Shown: in pieces, positions 35,620-44,262 of the stretch
Numbering within the stretch: the first letter of the stretch is position 1
Layout: each line of letters opens with the position of its first letter
From: Paenochrobactrum glaciei
GTDB taxonomy: Bacteria > Pseudomonadota > Alphaproteobacteria > Rhizobiales > Rhizobiaceae
Length of the DNA stretch: 64,000 nt
NCBI RefSeq assembly: GCF_039522165.1
Contig: NZ_BAAADE010000008.1
Location: 1 to 64,000, forward strand
Direction: 5' to 3'
Position numbers and translations under genes: made by a program
The notes under the pieces: generated by a model
Database searches by the model: none
What the model was told of the DNA's origin: nothing
Seen by the model: the letters and a program-made list of their open reading frames with translations, nothing else

Positions 35620-36386
35620 GATTGAAAGATAAAACCGCCATCATCACCGGTTCTGCACGCGGCATCGGCAAGGCTTTTGCCGCACGCTACGTGGCCGAAG
35701 GGGCACATGTGGCAATCGCCGATATCAATCTGGCTGCTGCCGAAGCCACCGCCAAAGAAATAGGCCCGCAGGCTTTCGCTGTTCATCTTGATGTAACAAG
35801 CCAAGAAAGCATTGATGAAGCGATTAAAACTATTGAAGAAAAACGGGGCGGTATTGATATTTTGATCAATAATGCCGCGCTTTTTGATCTCGCCCCTATC
35901 GTTGATATTACTCGCGAAAGTTACGACAAGCTTTTCGCGATCAATGTTTCAGGAACACTTTTCACGATGCAAGCTGTCGCCCGTTCGATGATTGAGCGTG
36001 GCAAGGGCGGAAAAATCATTAATATGGCCAGTCAGGCGGGGCGACGCGGCGAAGCATTGGTAGCTGTTTATTGCGCCACCAAGGCCGCAGTCATTTCCTT
36101 GACCCAATCGGCCGGTTTGAACCTCATCAAACATGGCATTAACGTCAACGCGATTGCCCCTGGTGTCGTTGATGGCGAGCATTGGGACGGGGTCGATGCT
36201 CTATTCGCGAAATTTGAAAACCGGCCTATTGGCGAAAAGAAAAAAATAGTCGGCGCTGAAGTACCGTTTGGTCGTATGGCGCAAGCAGAAGACTTAACCG
36301 GAATGGCGGTTTTCCTTGCCTCAAAAGATGCCGATTACATCGTTTCCCAGACATATAATGTCGATGGCGGCAATTGGATGAGCTGA
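35616..36386 (+). CDS. smoS: Sorbitol dehydrogenase, SDR family (SmoS-like)
   Basis: A short-chain dehydrogenase of 256 residues expected to oxidise sorbitol (glucitol) to fructose with NAD. The Rossmann motif is TGSARGIGKAFA, the NAG-type motif NNAA, the catalytic Ser lies in MASQAGRRGEALVAVYCATKAA and Tyr/Lys in YCATK. The stretch INVNAIAPGVVDGEHWDGVDALFAKFENRP is typical of sorbitol dehydrogenases of rhizobial smo operons. It overlaps the ATPase gene upstream and lies 1 base before mtlK. Confidence 0.9.
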   Translation: MRLKDKTAIITGSARGIGKAFAARYVAEGAHVAIADINLAAAEATAKEIGPQAFAVHLDVTSQESIDEAIKTIEEKRGGIDILINNAALFDLAPIVDITRESYDKLFAINVSGTLFTMQAVARSMIERGKGGKIINMASQAGRRGEALVAVYCATKAAVISLTQSAGLNLIKHGINVNAIAPGVVDGEHWDGVDALFAKFENRPIGEKKKIVGAEVPFGRMAQAEDLTGMAVFLASKDADYIVSQTYNVDGGNWMS

Positions 36387-36387
36387 C

Positions 36388-37860
36388 ATGAAAATTTCAA
36401 ATGCAACGCTTGATCAACTGCCCGCAAAAATCCAACGCCCGAATTATAACCGCTCAGAACTTAAAGCGGGGATTGTCCATATTGGTTGCGGTAATTTCCA
36501 TCGTGCCCATATGGCTGTTTATCTGGATGACCTCTTCAATCTTGGTGAACGGCATGAATGGGCGATCATCGGCGCGGGCGTGCGCGCCAATGATGCGCAG
36601 ATGCGCGAAGACTTGGCCACGCAGGATTACATGTCATCGGTCATCGAACTTGATCCGGACGGTGTGAATGCGCGCATTGTCGGTGCAATGATCGACTTTT
36701 TACCTGTCGAAAAAGCGAACCAATCCTTGATCGCAGCTATGGCAACAGAAACGATCCGTATCGTGTCGCTGACTGTGACGGAGGGTGGTTATTATATTGA
36801 CCCTAAAACGGGTAGTTTTTCCGCAAGTCACGCTGATATTATTCATGATGGTGCGCATCCTGAGCAACCGGAAACTGCTTTTGGTGCCATCATTGCGGCA
36901 TTAAAACTGCGCTTTCAGCGCGGTTATAAACCCTTTACCGTCATGAGCTGCGATAATGTTCCGCATAATGGCAATGTCACACGCGATGCGGTCGTCGGAC
37001 TTGCGACATTGTCCGATCCGGATTTTGCGCAATGGATTGCTGATAATGTGGCCTTTCCAAACAGTATGGTGGACCGTATCACGCCTGCAACCGGCATGCG
37101 TGAGCGTGAACTTGCCCATTCACTTGGGGTTGACGACAAAGCACCGGTGACATGCGAGCCATTCCGTCAATGGGTGATGGAGGACAATTTCCCGGCCGGC
37201 CGGCCGCCGTTGGAAAAAGTCGGCGTTACTTTTACCGATCAGGTGCACCGTTTCGAGACGATGAAAATCCGCATTCTCAACGGCGGTCATGCGATTATCG
37301 CTTATCCGGCTGGTTTGCGCGACATTGAATTTGTGCATGAGGCAATGCAGGATGATCAAATTTGCGCCTTCCTCGACCATATTGAAAGCACCGAAATTCT
37401 ACCGGTTGTGCCGCCTGTACCCGATACAAATCTGGCAGCCTATCAAAACCTGATCGTAGAGCGGTTTTCCAATCCGGATATTGGTGACACCATACGACGG
37501 CTTTGCTTAGACGGTTCTAATCGCCAGCCCAAATTTATCATCCCGTCAATCAGGGATGTTATCGCTCAAGGTGGCAACGCATCAGGCTTGATTTTATTAT
37601 CGGCTTTATGGTGTCGCTATTGTTTTGGAACGAGCGAAAATGGCAAAGATATTGCTCCCAATGATCCGAATTGGGATCGCTTGCAAGCATGCGCCATTGA
37701 AGCCCGTAACAATCCTGTCGCATGGCTGGAAATGCGTGAGATTTATGATGATTTGAGTGAAAATGCTGCTGTTGTTGAAGCATTTAGTGCAAGTCTCAAT
37801 GCTATATGGCACGAAGGCAGCCAAGCTGTGATCGCACGGTTTTTGGCAAAAGGTGCATAA
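36388..37860 (+). CDS. mtlK: Mannitol 2-dehydrogenase, long-chain polyol type (MtlK)
   Basis: A long-chain polyol dehydrogenase of 490 residues that oxidises D-mannitol to fructose (some also accept arabitol or sorbitol). HIGCGNFHRAHMAVYLDDL is the N-terminal cofactor-binding signature, and the family block FTVMSCDNVPHNG-TRDAV and the catalytic KIRILNGGHAIIAYPAGL region are present. It is the last gene of the smo operon, which ends in a strong terminator 20 bases later. With smoS, both imported hexitols would be converted to fructose; no fructokinase gene is in the window. Confidence 0.94.
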   Translation: MKISNATLDQLPAKIQRPNYNRSELKAGIVHIGCGNFHRAHMAVYLDDLFNLGERHEWAIIGAGVRANDAQMREDLATQDYMSSVIELDPDGVNARIVGAMIDFLPVEKANQSLIAAMATETIRIVSLTVTEGGYYIDPKTGSFSASHADIIHDGAHPEQPETAFGAIIAALKLRFQRGYKPFTVMSCDNVPHNGNVTRDAVVGLATLSDPDFAQWIADNVAFPNSMVDRITPATGMRERELAHSLGVDDKAPVTCEPFRQWVMEDNFPAGRPPLEKVGVTFTDQVHRFETMKIRILNGGHAIIAYPAGLRDIEFVHEAMQDDQICAFLDHIESTEILPVVPPVPDTNLAAYQNLIVERFSNPDIGDTIRRLCLDGSNRQPKFIIPSIRDVIAQGGNASGLILLSALWCRYCFGTSENGKDIAPNDPNWDRLQACAIEARNNPVAWLEMREIYDDLSENAAVVEAFSASLNAIWHEGSQAVIARFLAKGA

Positions 37861-37880
37861 TCAAATACATGCAAGAGGTA

Positions 37881-37909
37881 AAAAAGCGGAGCCGAAGCTC
37901 CGCTTTTTT
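37881..37909. terminator. Bidirectional terminator between mtlK and the acetamidase gene
   Basis: A GC stem (GCGGAGC / GCTCCGC) with a CGAA loop (UUCG on the opposite strand), extended by flanking A and T runs: AAAAA before and TTTTTT after. It therefore works in both directions and separates the convergent mtlK and acetamidase/formamidase genes. Confidence 0.92.
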
Positions 37910-37912
37910 ATT

Positions 37913-39229
37913 TCAAAGATTATATTGCTGGCGGGCAATGTCGCCTAAACCTGCTTTATCAAGTGCGCGTAATGGTGCAAGGAATGTCACCTGAATAACA
38001 CCCGGATCGCGGCCGATCTCAATACCACCATTAATCGTGGCACGATTTTTTACTTCCGGCACAGTCATGCCAAGAAGTTTAGCCGCCCGTTTCAAGCCAT
38101 TAGCAATCGCATCATTCATATTAGCAGCAGTGCCAATCACAGAAATCGGAGCCACCTCTTCCACTTCTGTCACGCCCCATTGCTCAGCCAGTTTAGCCGC
38201 GCGCTTCTTTTCTTCGGTGCTGAACGGCTTGGCAAGTGGTGGCAAATCCTCAACAAGCGGGAATAAAACAGGCCCGTCATTATTGTAATTCTTCATCACC
38301 TCAACCTGAAGTGTGGCGCTGCCTGCCACATCCATTGTGTGGCCGGCAATCTCGCCATCGCCTTGGGACGCATGCATATCGCCCATATAGACACCTGCAC
38401 CCTGCACTTTGACAGGGCACACTAAAACTGCCCCTGCCCGCACGGCATCAATATCCATATGGCCGTCTGTTTTATGCTGCAAAAGCTCCTCTTGGCTGAG
38501 GGCATAAGGGTGTGGAGCACCAATCAAAAACGAGCCAAAATCACCGGCATTATGAGAATCCGGAATGGCTTTGGATGGCGTTGTGCCTAATTGCCCTAAA
38601 AACGGACGCATACGCACAATTGCGCCGACCAGATCTGCCGGAGCATAATTGAGGATGGAGTGCTGAACCGATTGATCGGGAAGAGAAGCATAATGGTTTG
38701 CGTCCTTGGCAATACGCTCAGCTGCTGTCTGATGGAGTGTAACCCCCACATCCTGCGTTTCCGCAAAAACCACCGTGTAACCATGCTCCATATGGAAAGG
38801 TTTAATCGGATTGCCACATTTATTACAGCGAACGGAATCCTGCCCAACACCCTCAATATGGGTTTCCGGCCAGACCTCATCGCAGGTCGGGCATTTGGCC
38901 GCGACAAAAGGATCACCTAAACAATAAACATTTGAAACACTATCATTGCCGGAGGCGGTTGCCAAAGATGTGACAGTAATATCCCGGATGCGGATAACAA
39001 TACCGTCACCGATCTCGGCGCCCTCAATGTAAACCGGCTTTGTCACCTCATGCCCACCACGCAAACGCGGCGTAATCATCGGCCCCCAGCAGCCGGGTGC
39101 GGTGTTGGCAATAATTGTGCCACCACTTTGCAAAGGCCCGAGCATCGACTCATCAGGGTCCAGAATACTATTGGTAAAACCATCCACGACAACGCTACGT
39201 TTCGCCGTCTTTACTGGTATGCTCGTCAT
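37913..39229 (-). CDS. Acetamidase/formamidase family protein
   Basis: An amidase of the FmdA/AmdA family, 438 residues, which releases ammonia from formamide, acetamide or related short amides. Family blocks include GGTIIANTAPGCWGPMI, EGAEIGDGIVIRIRDI, DSHNAGDFGSFLIGAPHPY and GAGVYMGDMHASQGDGEIAGHTMDVAGSATLQVEV. An insertion holds four cysteines (113, 116, 135, 138 in CPTC and CNKC) that look like a zinc ribbon. AGGAGAACG lies upstream of ATG. It stands alone between two terminators. The exact substrate cannot be read from the sequence. Confidence 0.9.
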   Translation of the reverse strand: MTSIPVKTAKRSVVVDGFTNSILDPDESMLGPLQSGGTIIANTAPGCWGPMITPRLRGGHEVTKPVYIEGAEIGDGIVIRIRDITVTSLATASGNDSVSNVYCLGDPFVAAKCPTCDEVWPETHIEGVGQDSVRCNKCGNPIKPFHMEHGYTVVFAETQDVGVTLHQTAAERIAKDANHYASLPDQSVQHSILNYAPADLVGAIVRMRPFLGQLGTTPSKAIPDSHNAGDFGSFLIGAPHPYALSQEELLQHKTDGHMDIDAVRAGAVLVCPVKVQGAGVYMGDMHASQGDGEIAGHTMDVAGSATLQVEVMKNYNNDGPVLFPLVEDLPPLAKPFSTEEKKRAAKLAEQWGVTEVEEVAPISVIGTAANMNDAIANGLKRAAKLLGMTVPEVKNRATINGGIEIGRDPGVIQVTFLAPLRALDKAGLGDIARQQYNL

Positions 39230-39335
39230 AATCGTTCTCCTGTATTATGAAAGCCGCAAGCAATCATAAGCTCAATATAGGGCACGACAAGTGACGATAT
39301 TGTGTTTTGAAAACAGAAATTGAATTTTAAAAATC

Positions 39336-39370
39336 ATAAGCCCCGTCACAGATCATGTAACGGGGCTTAT
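39336..39370. terminator. Terminator downstream of the glycine-zipper lipoprotein gene
   Basis: An 11-bp perfect stem (ATAAGCCCCGT / ACGGGGCTTAT) with a 13-base loop. T runs follow on both strands (TTTTT on plus, GATTTTT on minus), so it can end the leftward lipoprotein gene. Confidence 0.85.
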
Positions 39371-39381
39371 TTTTATAGAAA

Positions 39382-39630
39382 TTATCGTTTGCAGGAAGCT
39401 GTGTAAATACGACCGTTTCTGTCACGATATTCGCATTTACCGTTACGCAAAGTACGTACCAAATAACCCGTACCCGCACCTGCTGCCGCACCAATCAAAG
39501 CGCCTTTGCCACCACCGGCAATACCACCGATTGCAGCACCTGCAGCGGTGCCGATGCTCAAATCTTTTTCTGTTGTGGTACAGGCCGCCAATGCAAGCAC
39601 AGCAGCCAAAGCCAAACTAACTTTCAACAT
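39382..39630 (-). CDS. Small glycine-zipper lipoprotein
   Basis: An 82-residue lipoprotein. The signal peptide ends in a lipobox LALAAC, placing the acylated Cys at about residue 17. A glycine-zipper membrane segment follows (GTAAGAAIGGIAGGGKGALIGAAAGAGTGYLV), then a short basic tail with two cysteines (CEYRDRNGRIYTASCKR). This resembles the YMGG/17-kDa surface antigen type of small outer-membrane proteins common in alphaproteobacteria. The start at 39630 is set by GGAGG 5 bases upstream. Its function is unknown; envelope stability is a guess. Confidence 0.82.
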   Translation of the reverse strand: MLKVSLALAAVLALAACTTTEKDLSIGTAAGAAIGGIAGGGKGALIGAAAGAGTGYLVRTLRNGKCEYRDRNGRIYTASCKR

Positions 39631-39845
39631 CTCATCCTCCACGGTTACCGGCAAAAACTCGATAACCTATTTGCATTTTAAAATTTCTTGCCCGCATCTG
39701 CTCAAAAAACAAGCAATCAAAGGCTACGCCCAGTCCGGTATTATGTAAAGTGTAATAGATTTAAAACGCAATGAGCGTCATATAGTTCCCTCATCCCAAA
39801 CTATAATTTATCTATTCTTATATGGGCGTAATAGCTCAGCCTATT

Positions 39846-40625
39846 TTAATCTAACGGCAAACCTCTGCTCTTCAACTCAGCAGCAGCAATCGCATCGCCG
39901 ATTGAATAACGAAATGAGGAAACTTTCATTTCAGCGGCATCAATTTCACAGTTGAAATCTAATTCATACCATTTCGAATGGCTGCGAAATGCACCGCCTG
40001 ACATTTTCAAACTGGTTTCTGTCAGCACTCCACCTTTACGCGCCATCATATCCGGTGGCGTATTCGGGCGGTTATGACGAATTTGTTCCAAAGCTTCAAT
40101 GCCGCAAATCTGGCTCACCCGCTCTGTCGATGAGAGTTGTCCCAAGGCCTGCTTTACACGCGGATCGGAAAGTGCGCCCTCAGAATAAATTTTCTTAGCC
40201 TTTTTCATGGCTTTTGCTGGTTTTTCCTGATTACCGACTGAAGTGTCAGATTTTTCAGTACTTAAAACCGGTTCGCTCACCTGAGCCTGTTCTTCCTGTT
40301 GCGGCACATTATCCTCAGCTGTTTCACTTGCTTCAGGTTGTGGCGTTTCAACAGGCGTTAAAGCCTCGACTTCGGTCTTTTCTTCATCCGTATTGGATGC
40401 AGATTCAAATGCTTGTGGCGCTTGTGAAGCTTCAGCGCTTTCTTCAATAATTTGTTCAACTGAAGCAGGTGCTGGGGGTGCTGGTGGCTCCACCAGCTCT
40501 ACCGGCACATTGTCAGGCACATTATTTGAAGCAGGAATTGGCAATGTCAAAAGCAAAAATGCAAGAACAGCAAGATGCAGCCCAACAGATATGAAGCCAC
40601 CCAACATGCTATTTTTATCCGGCAT
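39846..40625 (-). CDS. DUF930-domain protein with TonB-like N-terminus
   Basis: A 259-residue protein with one N-terminal membrane helix (about 8-30, MLGGFISVGLHLAVLAFLLLTLPIP) and a long Pro/Glu-rich linker (about 35-145) like TonB, ending in a globular domain (about 150-255: SDPRVKQALGQLSSTERVSQICGIEALEQIRH ... WYELDFNCEIDAAEMKVSSFRYSIG) that matches DUF930, a family I know only from Rhizobiales. The last part is not a TonB C-terminal domain. It is probably anchored in the inner membrane and reaches through the periplasm. Its role is unknown. Confidence 0.8.
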   Translation of the reverse strand: MPDKNSMLGGFISVGLHLAVLAFLLLTLPIPASNNVPDNVPVELVEPPAPPAPASVEQIIEESAEASQAPQAFESASNTDEEKTEVEALTPVETPQPEASETAEDNVPQQEEQAQVSEPVLSTEKSDTSVGNQEKPAKAMKKAKKIYSEGALSDPRVKQALGQLSSTERVSQICGIEALEQIRHNRPNTPPDMMARKGGVLTETSLKMSGGAFRSHSKWYELDFNCEIDAAEMKVSSFRYSIGDAIAAAELKSRGLPLD

Positions 40626-40715
40626 TAATGCTGCATCTCTTCATTCACTTTTATCGGCGCTATAATTAGCAATGTTTCAAATAAAGAGTATAATGCGGAT
40701 AAGTCAACAATGGGA

Positions 40716-40744
40716 GCAAAGAGCACCAGAAAGCTGCTCTTTGC
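40716..40744 (-). terminator. Hairpin downstream of the amidotransferase gene
   Basis: A perfect 10-bp stem (GCAAAGAGCA / TGCTCTTTGC) with a 9-base loop lies 29 bases after the end of the putrescine-type operon. It lacks a good T run, so its role as terminator is uncertain. Confidence 0.5.
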
Positions 40745-40772
40745 CACAGATTAAATGATTAAATCGCAGCAC

Positions 40773-41465
40773 TTAATGCTGATTTTGGCGGAAAAGCTCT
40801 GCCACTTCATTTGCCATTTTTACGGATGTATTTGCTTGCGATTGCAAATCTGCCAAGGCAGCATCAGCGATATGTTCCGGAAAACGACTGCCACGAAAAC
40901 GCTTAGCCATATCGGCGATATAAGCTGGAGAAAATTCGGGGTGAAACTGCACTGAAAGTGCTGGAAAATCATAGCGCAATGCCCCAAGCGGGCAAAATTC
41001 ATTACCGCCAACAGATTTGGCACTTTCAGGCGCTTGCACCACCTGATCCTGATGCAAAACAAGCACCGGATTATCCTCATTATGAAGCTGATATTTTTGC
41101 GTGCCGAAGCCCCAGCCTTTATCCGATTTTTCGACAATGCCGCCATAGGCCTGCGCCATGATCTGATGACCGAAACAAATACCGCATAAGGGCATTTTTG
41201 CATCACGCAAACGGACTAAAAATGCCTCTAATTGCGCAATCCATTCAATCTCATCATAGACACCGTGTCTGGAGCCGGAGATCACATAAGCATCAAAACC
41301 AGCTGGATTTTCCGGCAGTTTCTCACCTGAAACCACCGATATTGTCTCAAAACTGGCTTCCGGCAATGCTGGTTTCAACCAATTTTCAATCATCACCGGA
41401 TAGGTGCCAAATTCCGTCTGACACTCTTCTGGCGGCAGACCGGTTTCAATAATACAAACCCGCAT
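40773..41465 (-). CDS. Class I glutamine amidotransferase-like hydrolase
   Basis: A 230-residue GMP-synthase-type glutamine amidotransferase domain protein. The catalytic triad is visible: Cys97 in GICFGHQ, and His175 and Glu177 in VQFHPEF. It is the last gene of the puuA-puuB-aldehyde dehydrogenase set, so it may be the gamma-glutamyl-GABA hydrolase step (the job of PuuD in E. coli), even though PuuD itself belongs to a different (C26) subgroup. It starts 17 bases after the dehydrogenase gene ends. Confidence 0.82.
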   Translation of the reverse strand: MRVCIIETGLPPEECQTEFGTYPVMIENWLKPALPEASFETISVVSGEKLPENPAGFDAYVISGSRHGVYDEIEWIAQLEAFLVRLRDAKMPLCGICFGHQIMAQAYGGIVEKSDKGWGFGTQKYQLHNEDNPVLVLHQDQVVQAPESAKSVGGNEFCPLGALRYDFPALSVQFHPEFSPAYIADMAKRFRGSRFPEHIADAALADLQSQANTSVKMANEVAELFRQNQH

Positions 41466-41482
41466 TTCTTTTTTCCTTCGCC

Positions 41483-42862
41483 TTAGTTTTTGCGCAAGTG
41501 AAAGGATTTCGGACGGGTCAAGGCATTATAGCCTAGAATAGAAAGCGTCACCCCGTGACCTGTATCCTTGCAGCCTGTCCAGCAAATGGCAGGATCAAGA
41601 TAATCGCAACGGTTCATAAATACAGTGCCGGTTTCCAGCATTTTTCCCAAATGTGCGACGCGCTCCGCATCTTGCCCCCAGAGGCTGACAGTCAGCCCAA
41701 AAGAACTGTCATTCATGAGCCTGACCGCTTCTTCGTCGGAACCCACTTTCATCACTGCAACCACCGGGCCAAAGCTTTCTTCCTGCATAATCCGCATGTC
41801 ATGGGTCACATCGGTTAAAAGCTGTGGTGCCAGATAAGCTGCGCCATCATCTAGCGGAAAAGCAGAAGCCGGAATGTGAAGCTTGGCACCTGCTTCAACC
41901 GCCTCAGCAATTTGCTGGCGAATTTCATTCGCAAAACGCACATTAGCCATCGGGCCGATGGTTGTATCTTTATCGAAAGGATTTCCAAGCTTTAAGCGCA
42001 AAACTTCTGCAACCGCTTTTTCGATAAATTCCTCATAGCGTGTTTCATGTACATAGATGCGTTCAATACCACAGCAACATTGACCTGCATTGAAAAACGC
42101 CCCGTCCATCAATGCTGCCACCGCTGCATCCATATCGGCATCATCCATCACATAGGCCGGATCTTTGCCGCCAAGCTCGGTGCCAACAGGTGTGAATGTG
42201 CCAGCCGCGGCATGTTCCATTGCTTTGCCGCCACCCACCGAGCCGGTGAAATTGACAAAGCCGAAATGCCCCTCACTGATCAATGCCGAACTGGTTTCAT
42301 GATCGAGATAGATATTTTGCAAAACCCCGTCCGGCAGACCGGCTTGCTTGAAAACACGCTCTAATCTTTCCCCGACCAGCAGCGTTTGAGTTGCATGTTT
42401 CATCAGCACGGCATTGCCAGAGATCAGTGCCGGAACAAGTGAGTTAATCGTGGTCAGATAAGGGTAGTTCCATGGCGCAACAATCAGCACAAGCCCGCGC
42501 GGTTCTTTCTCAATACGGCGTTCAAATTGCAGGCTGTTTTCAATAATGATTGGCGCCAAGGCTTCTTCAGCCACCGATGCCATATAGGTTGCGCGTTCCA
42601 GACAACCATTAAACTCAAAAAACTGATGAATCGGCCGCCCCATCATATGCGCCATTTCATTGGCAGCATCGTCTTTTTCGGTGCCAAGACGATGTATTGC
42701 AGCCATCACAATATCGCGGCGCTCACTCAGCGGGCGTTGTGCCCATGCTTTACCAGCCGTTTTACCTTGGCGGATCATAGCGCGCGCCACTTCAATTGAA
42801 ACCGGTTCACGCGTAGCAAAGACCTGATTATCAACCGGCGAAATACATGTCAGCGCGCTCAT
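41483..42862 (-). CDS. NAD(P)-dependent aldehyde dehydrogenase
   Basis: An aldehyde dehydrogenase of 459 residues. The family motifs are VAPWNYPYLTTINSLVPAL, FTGSVGGGKAM (cofactor), ELGGKDPAYV (general base Glu) and FFNAGQCCCGIERIYV (catalytic Cys). The start at 42862 follows GGAGG; a longer form from 42883 is unlikely. Its operon place after the gamma-glutamylputrescine oxidase suggests that it oxidises gamma-glutamyl-gamma-aminobutyraldehyde (the PuuC step) or succinate semialdehyde. Confidence 0.88.
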   Translation of the reverse strand: MSALTCISPVDNQVFATREPVSIEVARAMIRQGKTAGKAWAQRPLSERRDIVMAAIHRLGTEKDDAANEMAHMMGRPIHQFFEFNGCLERATYMASVAEEALAPIIIENSLQFERRIEKEPRGLVLIVAPWNYPYLTTINSLVPALISGNAVLMKHATQTLLVGERLERVFKQAGLPDGVLQNIYLDHETSSALISEGHFGFVNFTGSVGGGKAMEHAAAGTFTPVGTELGGKDPAYVMDDADMDAAVAALMDGAFFNAGQCCCGIERIYVHETRYEEFIEKAVAEVLRLKLGNPFDKDTTIGPMANVRFANEIRQQIAEAVEAGAKLHIPASAFPLDDGAAYLAPQLLTDVTHDMRIMQEESFGPVVAVMKVGSDEEAVRLMNDSSFGLTVSLWGQDAERVAHLGKMLETGTVFMNRCDYLDPAICWTGCKDTGHGVTLSILGYNALTRPKSFHLRKN

Positions 42863-42926
42863 TATCGTTTCCTCCCCTGTCAAAAACAGTGGTTATTTTG
42901 AATGTGTCTAATGGTTGAGGCTCAAG

Positions 42927-44237
42927 TTAGAGCCGTTTAATTGCCCGGTCTTTCCATGCTTCCAGCATTTGAAAATACCACATACCGACAGCCATACCGA
43001 TATTGCCCAATGTGCGGCCAACCGGAAAGCGCCAATGTTTTACATTGGCGAAAACCTGCAAATCTCTGGTATCACCGCTAATGGCATTGGCCATGATTTC
43101 ACCGACAATATGTGACGTGGCAATACCGTGGCCGGAATAGCCTTGCGCATAATAAACATTGTCGGTCACATTGCCGAGCTGCGGAATACGATTGACCGAA
43201 ATTCCATCCATCCCGTGCCATGCAAATTCAATATCAACACCACGCAAATGCGGCAGTGTTTTTTCAATTGTCGGCCGCATAGATTCAGCTAAGCCATCTG
43301 TGTCACGACCGCTATAATTGGTGCCGCTGCCAAAAATCATCCGCCTGTCTGCTGTCAGACGATAATAATCCAGCACAAAACGCGTATCATAAATTGAAAA
43401 ATCCTTAGGACTTACCTTGCGAGCCATTTCTTCACTTAACGGAGCAGTGGCAATAATGCCTAAAGAAGCCGGAAACAACATGCCCGACAGCTTGCTTTTA
43501 GCCAGTTTATGATAGCTGTTACCGGCAATCAGCACTTTATCGGCAGTGACCCGCCCGAAGGCCGTATGCAGCACCGGACGCTTGCCATAAATGATTTTTT
43601 CAACCGGTGTGCCTTCAAATATCTGCGCACCAAGACTGCGGGCAGCATCAGCCTCACCAAAGCACAAATTCAGTGAATGAATATGCATATTGCGCCGGTT
43701 GATGAGACCGGCATGGTAAATTTCACTGCCGACATATTCCGCCAGATCCGCACCACGTAAAAGCTGCACATCATCGCCCATGCCATGCAAATGCGCATTC
43801 TTTTCCATCTCTTCCAGTTCCGGAATATGTGATGGTTTCCAAGCGGCAAATACATGGCCGAATTTCAGGTGGCATTGAATATTATATTTTTCGATGCGCT
43901 TGCGAATAATATCATGACCGCGCCAGCGCAAATTCCACACAAATTCCGGCGCACCCTTGCCTAATGTTCGTGCAAATTCGCGCTCCATGGCTTTGTCGCC
44001 GGAAAGCGAGCCGGTAATCTGACCGCCATTACGGCCGGAAGCCCCCCAACCAATGTGATTGGCTTCCAGCACAGCCACACGCATGCCCCGTTCTGCCAGT
44101 TCGACAGCACTGGCAAGACCGGTAAAACCACCGCCAATGATGGCGACATCCACATCCAGATCACCATCCAAACGAGGGAAAGGTGCGGTTTTGTTGGCAG
44201 TTGCAGCATAATAAGAGCGCGGGTAAGATTCTGTCAT
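42927..44237 (-). CDS. puuB: FAD-dependent oxidoreductase, gamma-glutamylputrescine oxidase type (PuuB-like)
   Basis: A DAO-family flavoenzyme of 436 residues. The FAD-binding GxGxxG is in VAIIGGGFTGLASAVELAERGMRVAVLEANHIGWGASGRNGGQI, a hallmark of the PuuB/OrdL subgroup; near the C-terminus, YYAQGYSGHGIATSHIVGEIMA is also typical. It would oxidise gamma-glutamylputrescine to the aldehyde with hydrogen peroxide release. AGGA lies upstream. It is between the ligase and dehydrogenase genes. Confidence 0.87.
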   Translation of the reverse strand: MTESYPRSYYAATANKTAPFPRLDGDLDVDVAIIGGGFTGLASAVELAERGMRVAVLEANHIGWGASGRNGGQITGSLSGDKAMEREFARTLGKGAPEFVWNLRWRGHDIIRKRIEKYNIQCHLKFGHVFAAWKPSHIPELEEMEKNAHLHGMGDDVQLLRGADLAEYVGSEIYHAGLINRRNMHIHSLNLCFGEADAARSLGAQIFEGTPVEKIIYGKRPVLHTAFGRVTADKVLIAGNSYHKLAKSKLSGMLFPASLGIIATAPLSEEMARKVSPKDFSIYDTRFVLDYYRLTADRRMIFGSGTNYSGRDTDGLAESMRPTIEKTLPHLRGVDIEFAWHGMDGISVNRIPQLGNVTDNVYYAQGYSGHGIATSHIVGEIMANAISGDTRDLQVFANVKHWRFPVGRTLGNIGMAVGMWYFQMLEAWKDRAIKRL

Positions 44238-44262
44238 GATTTATTCCTCTTAACCAATGCTC

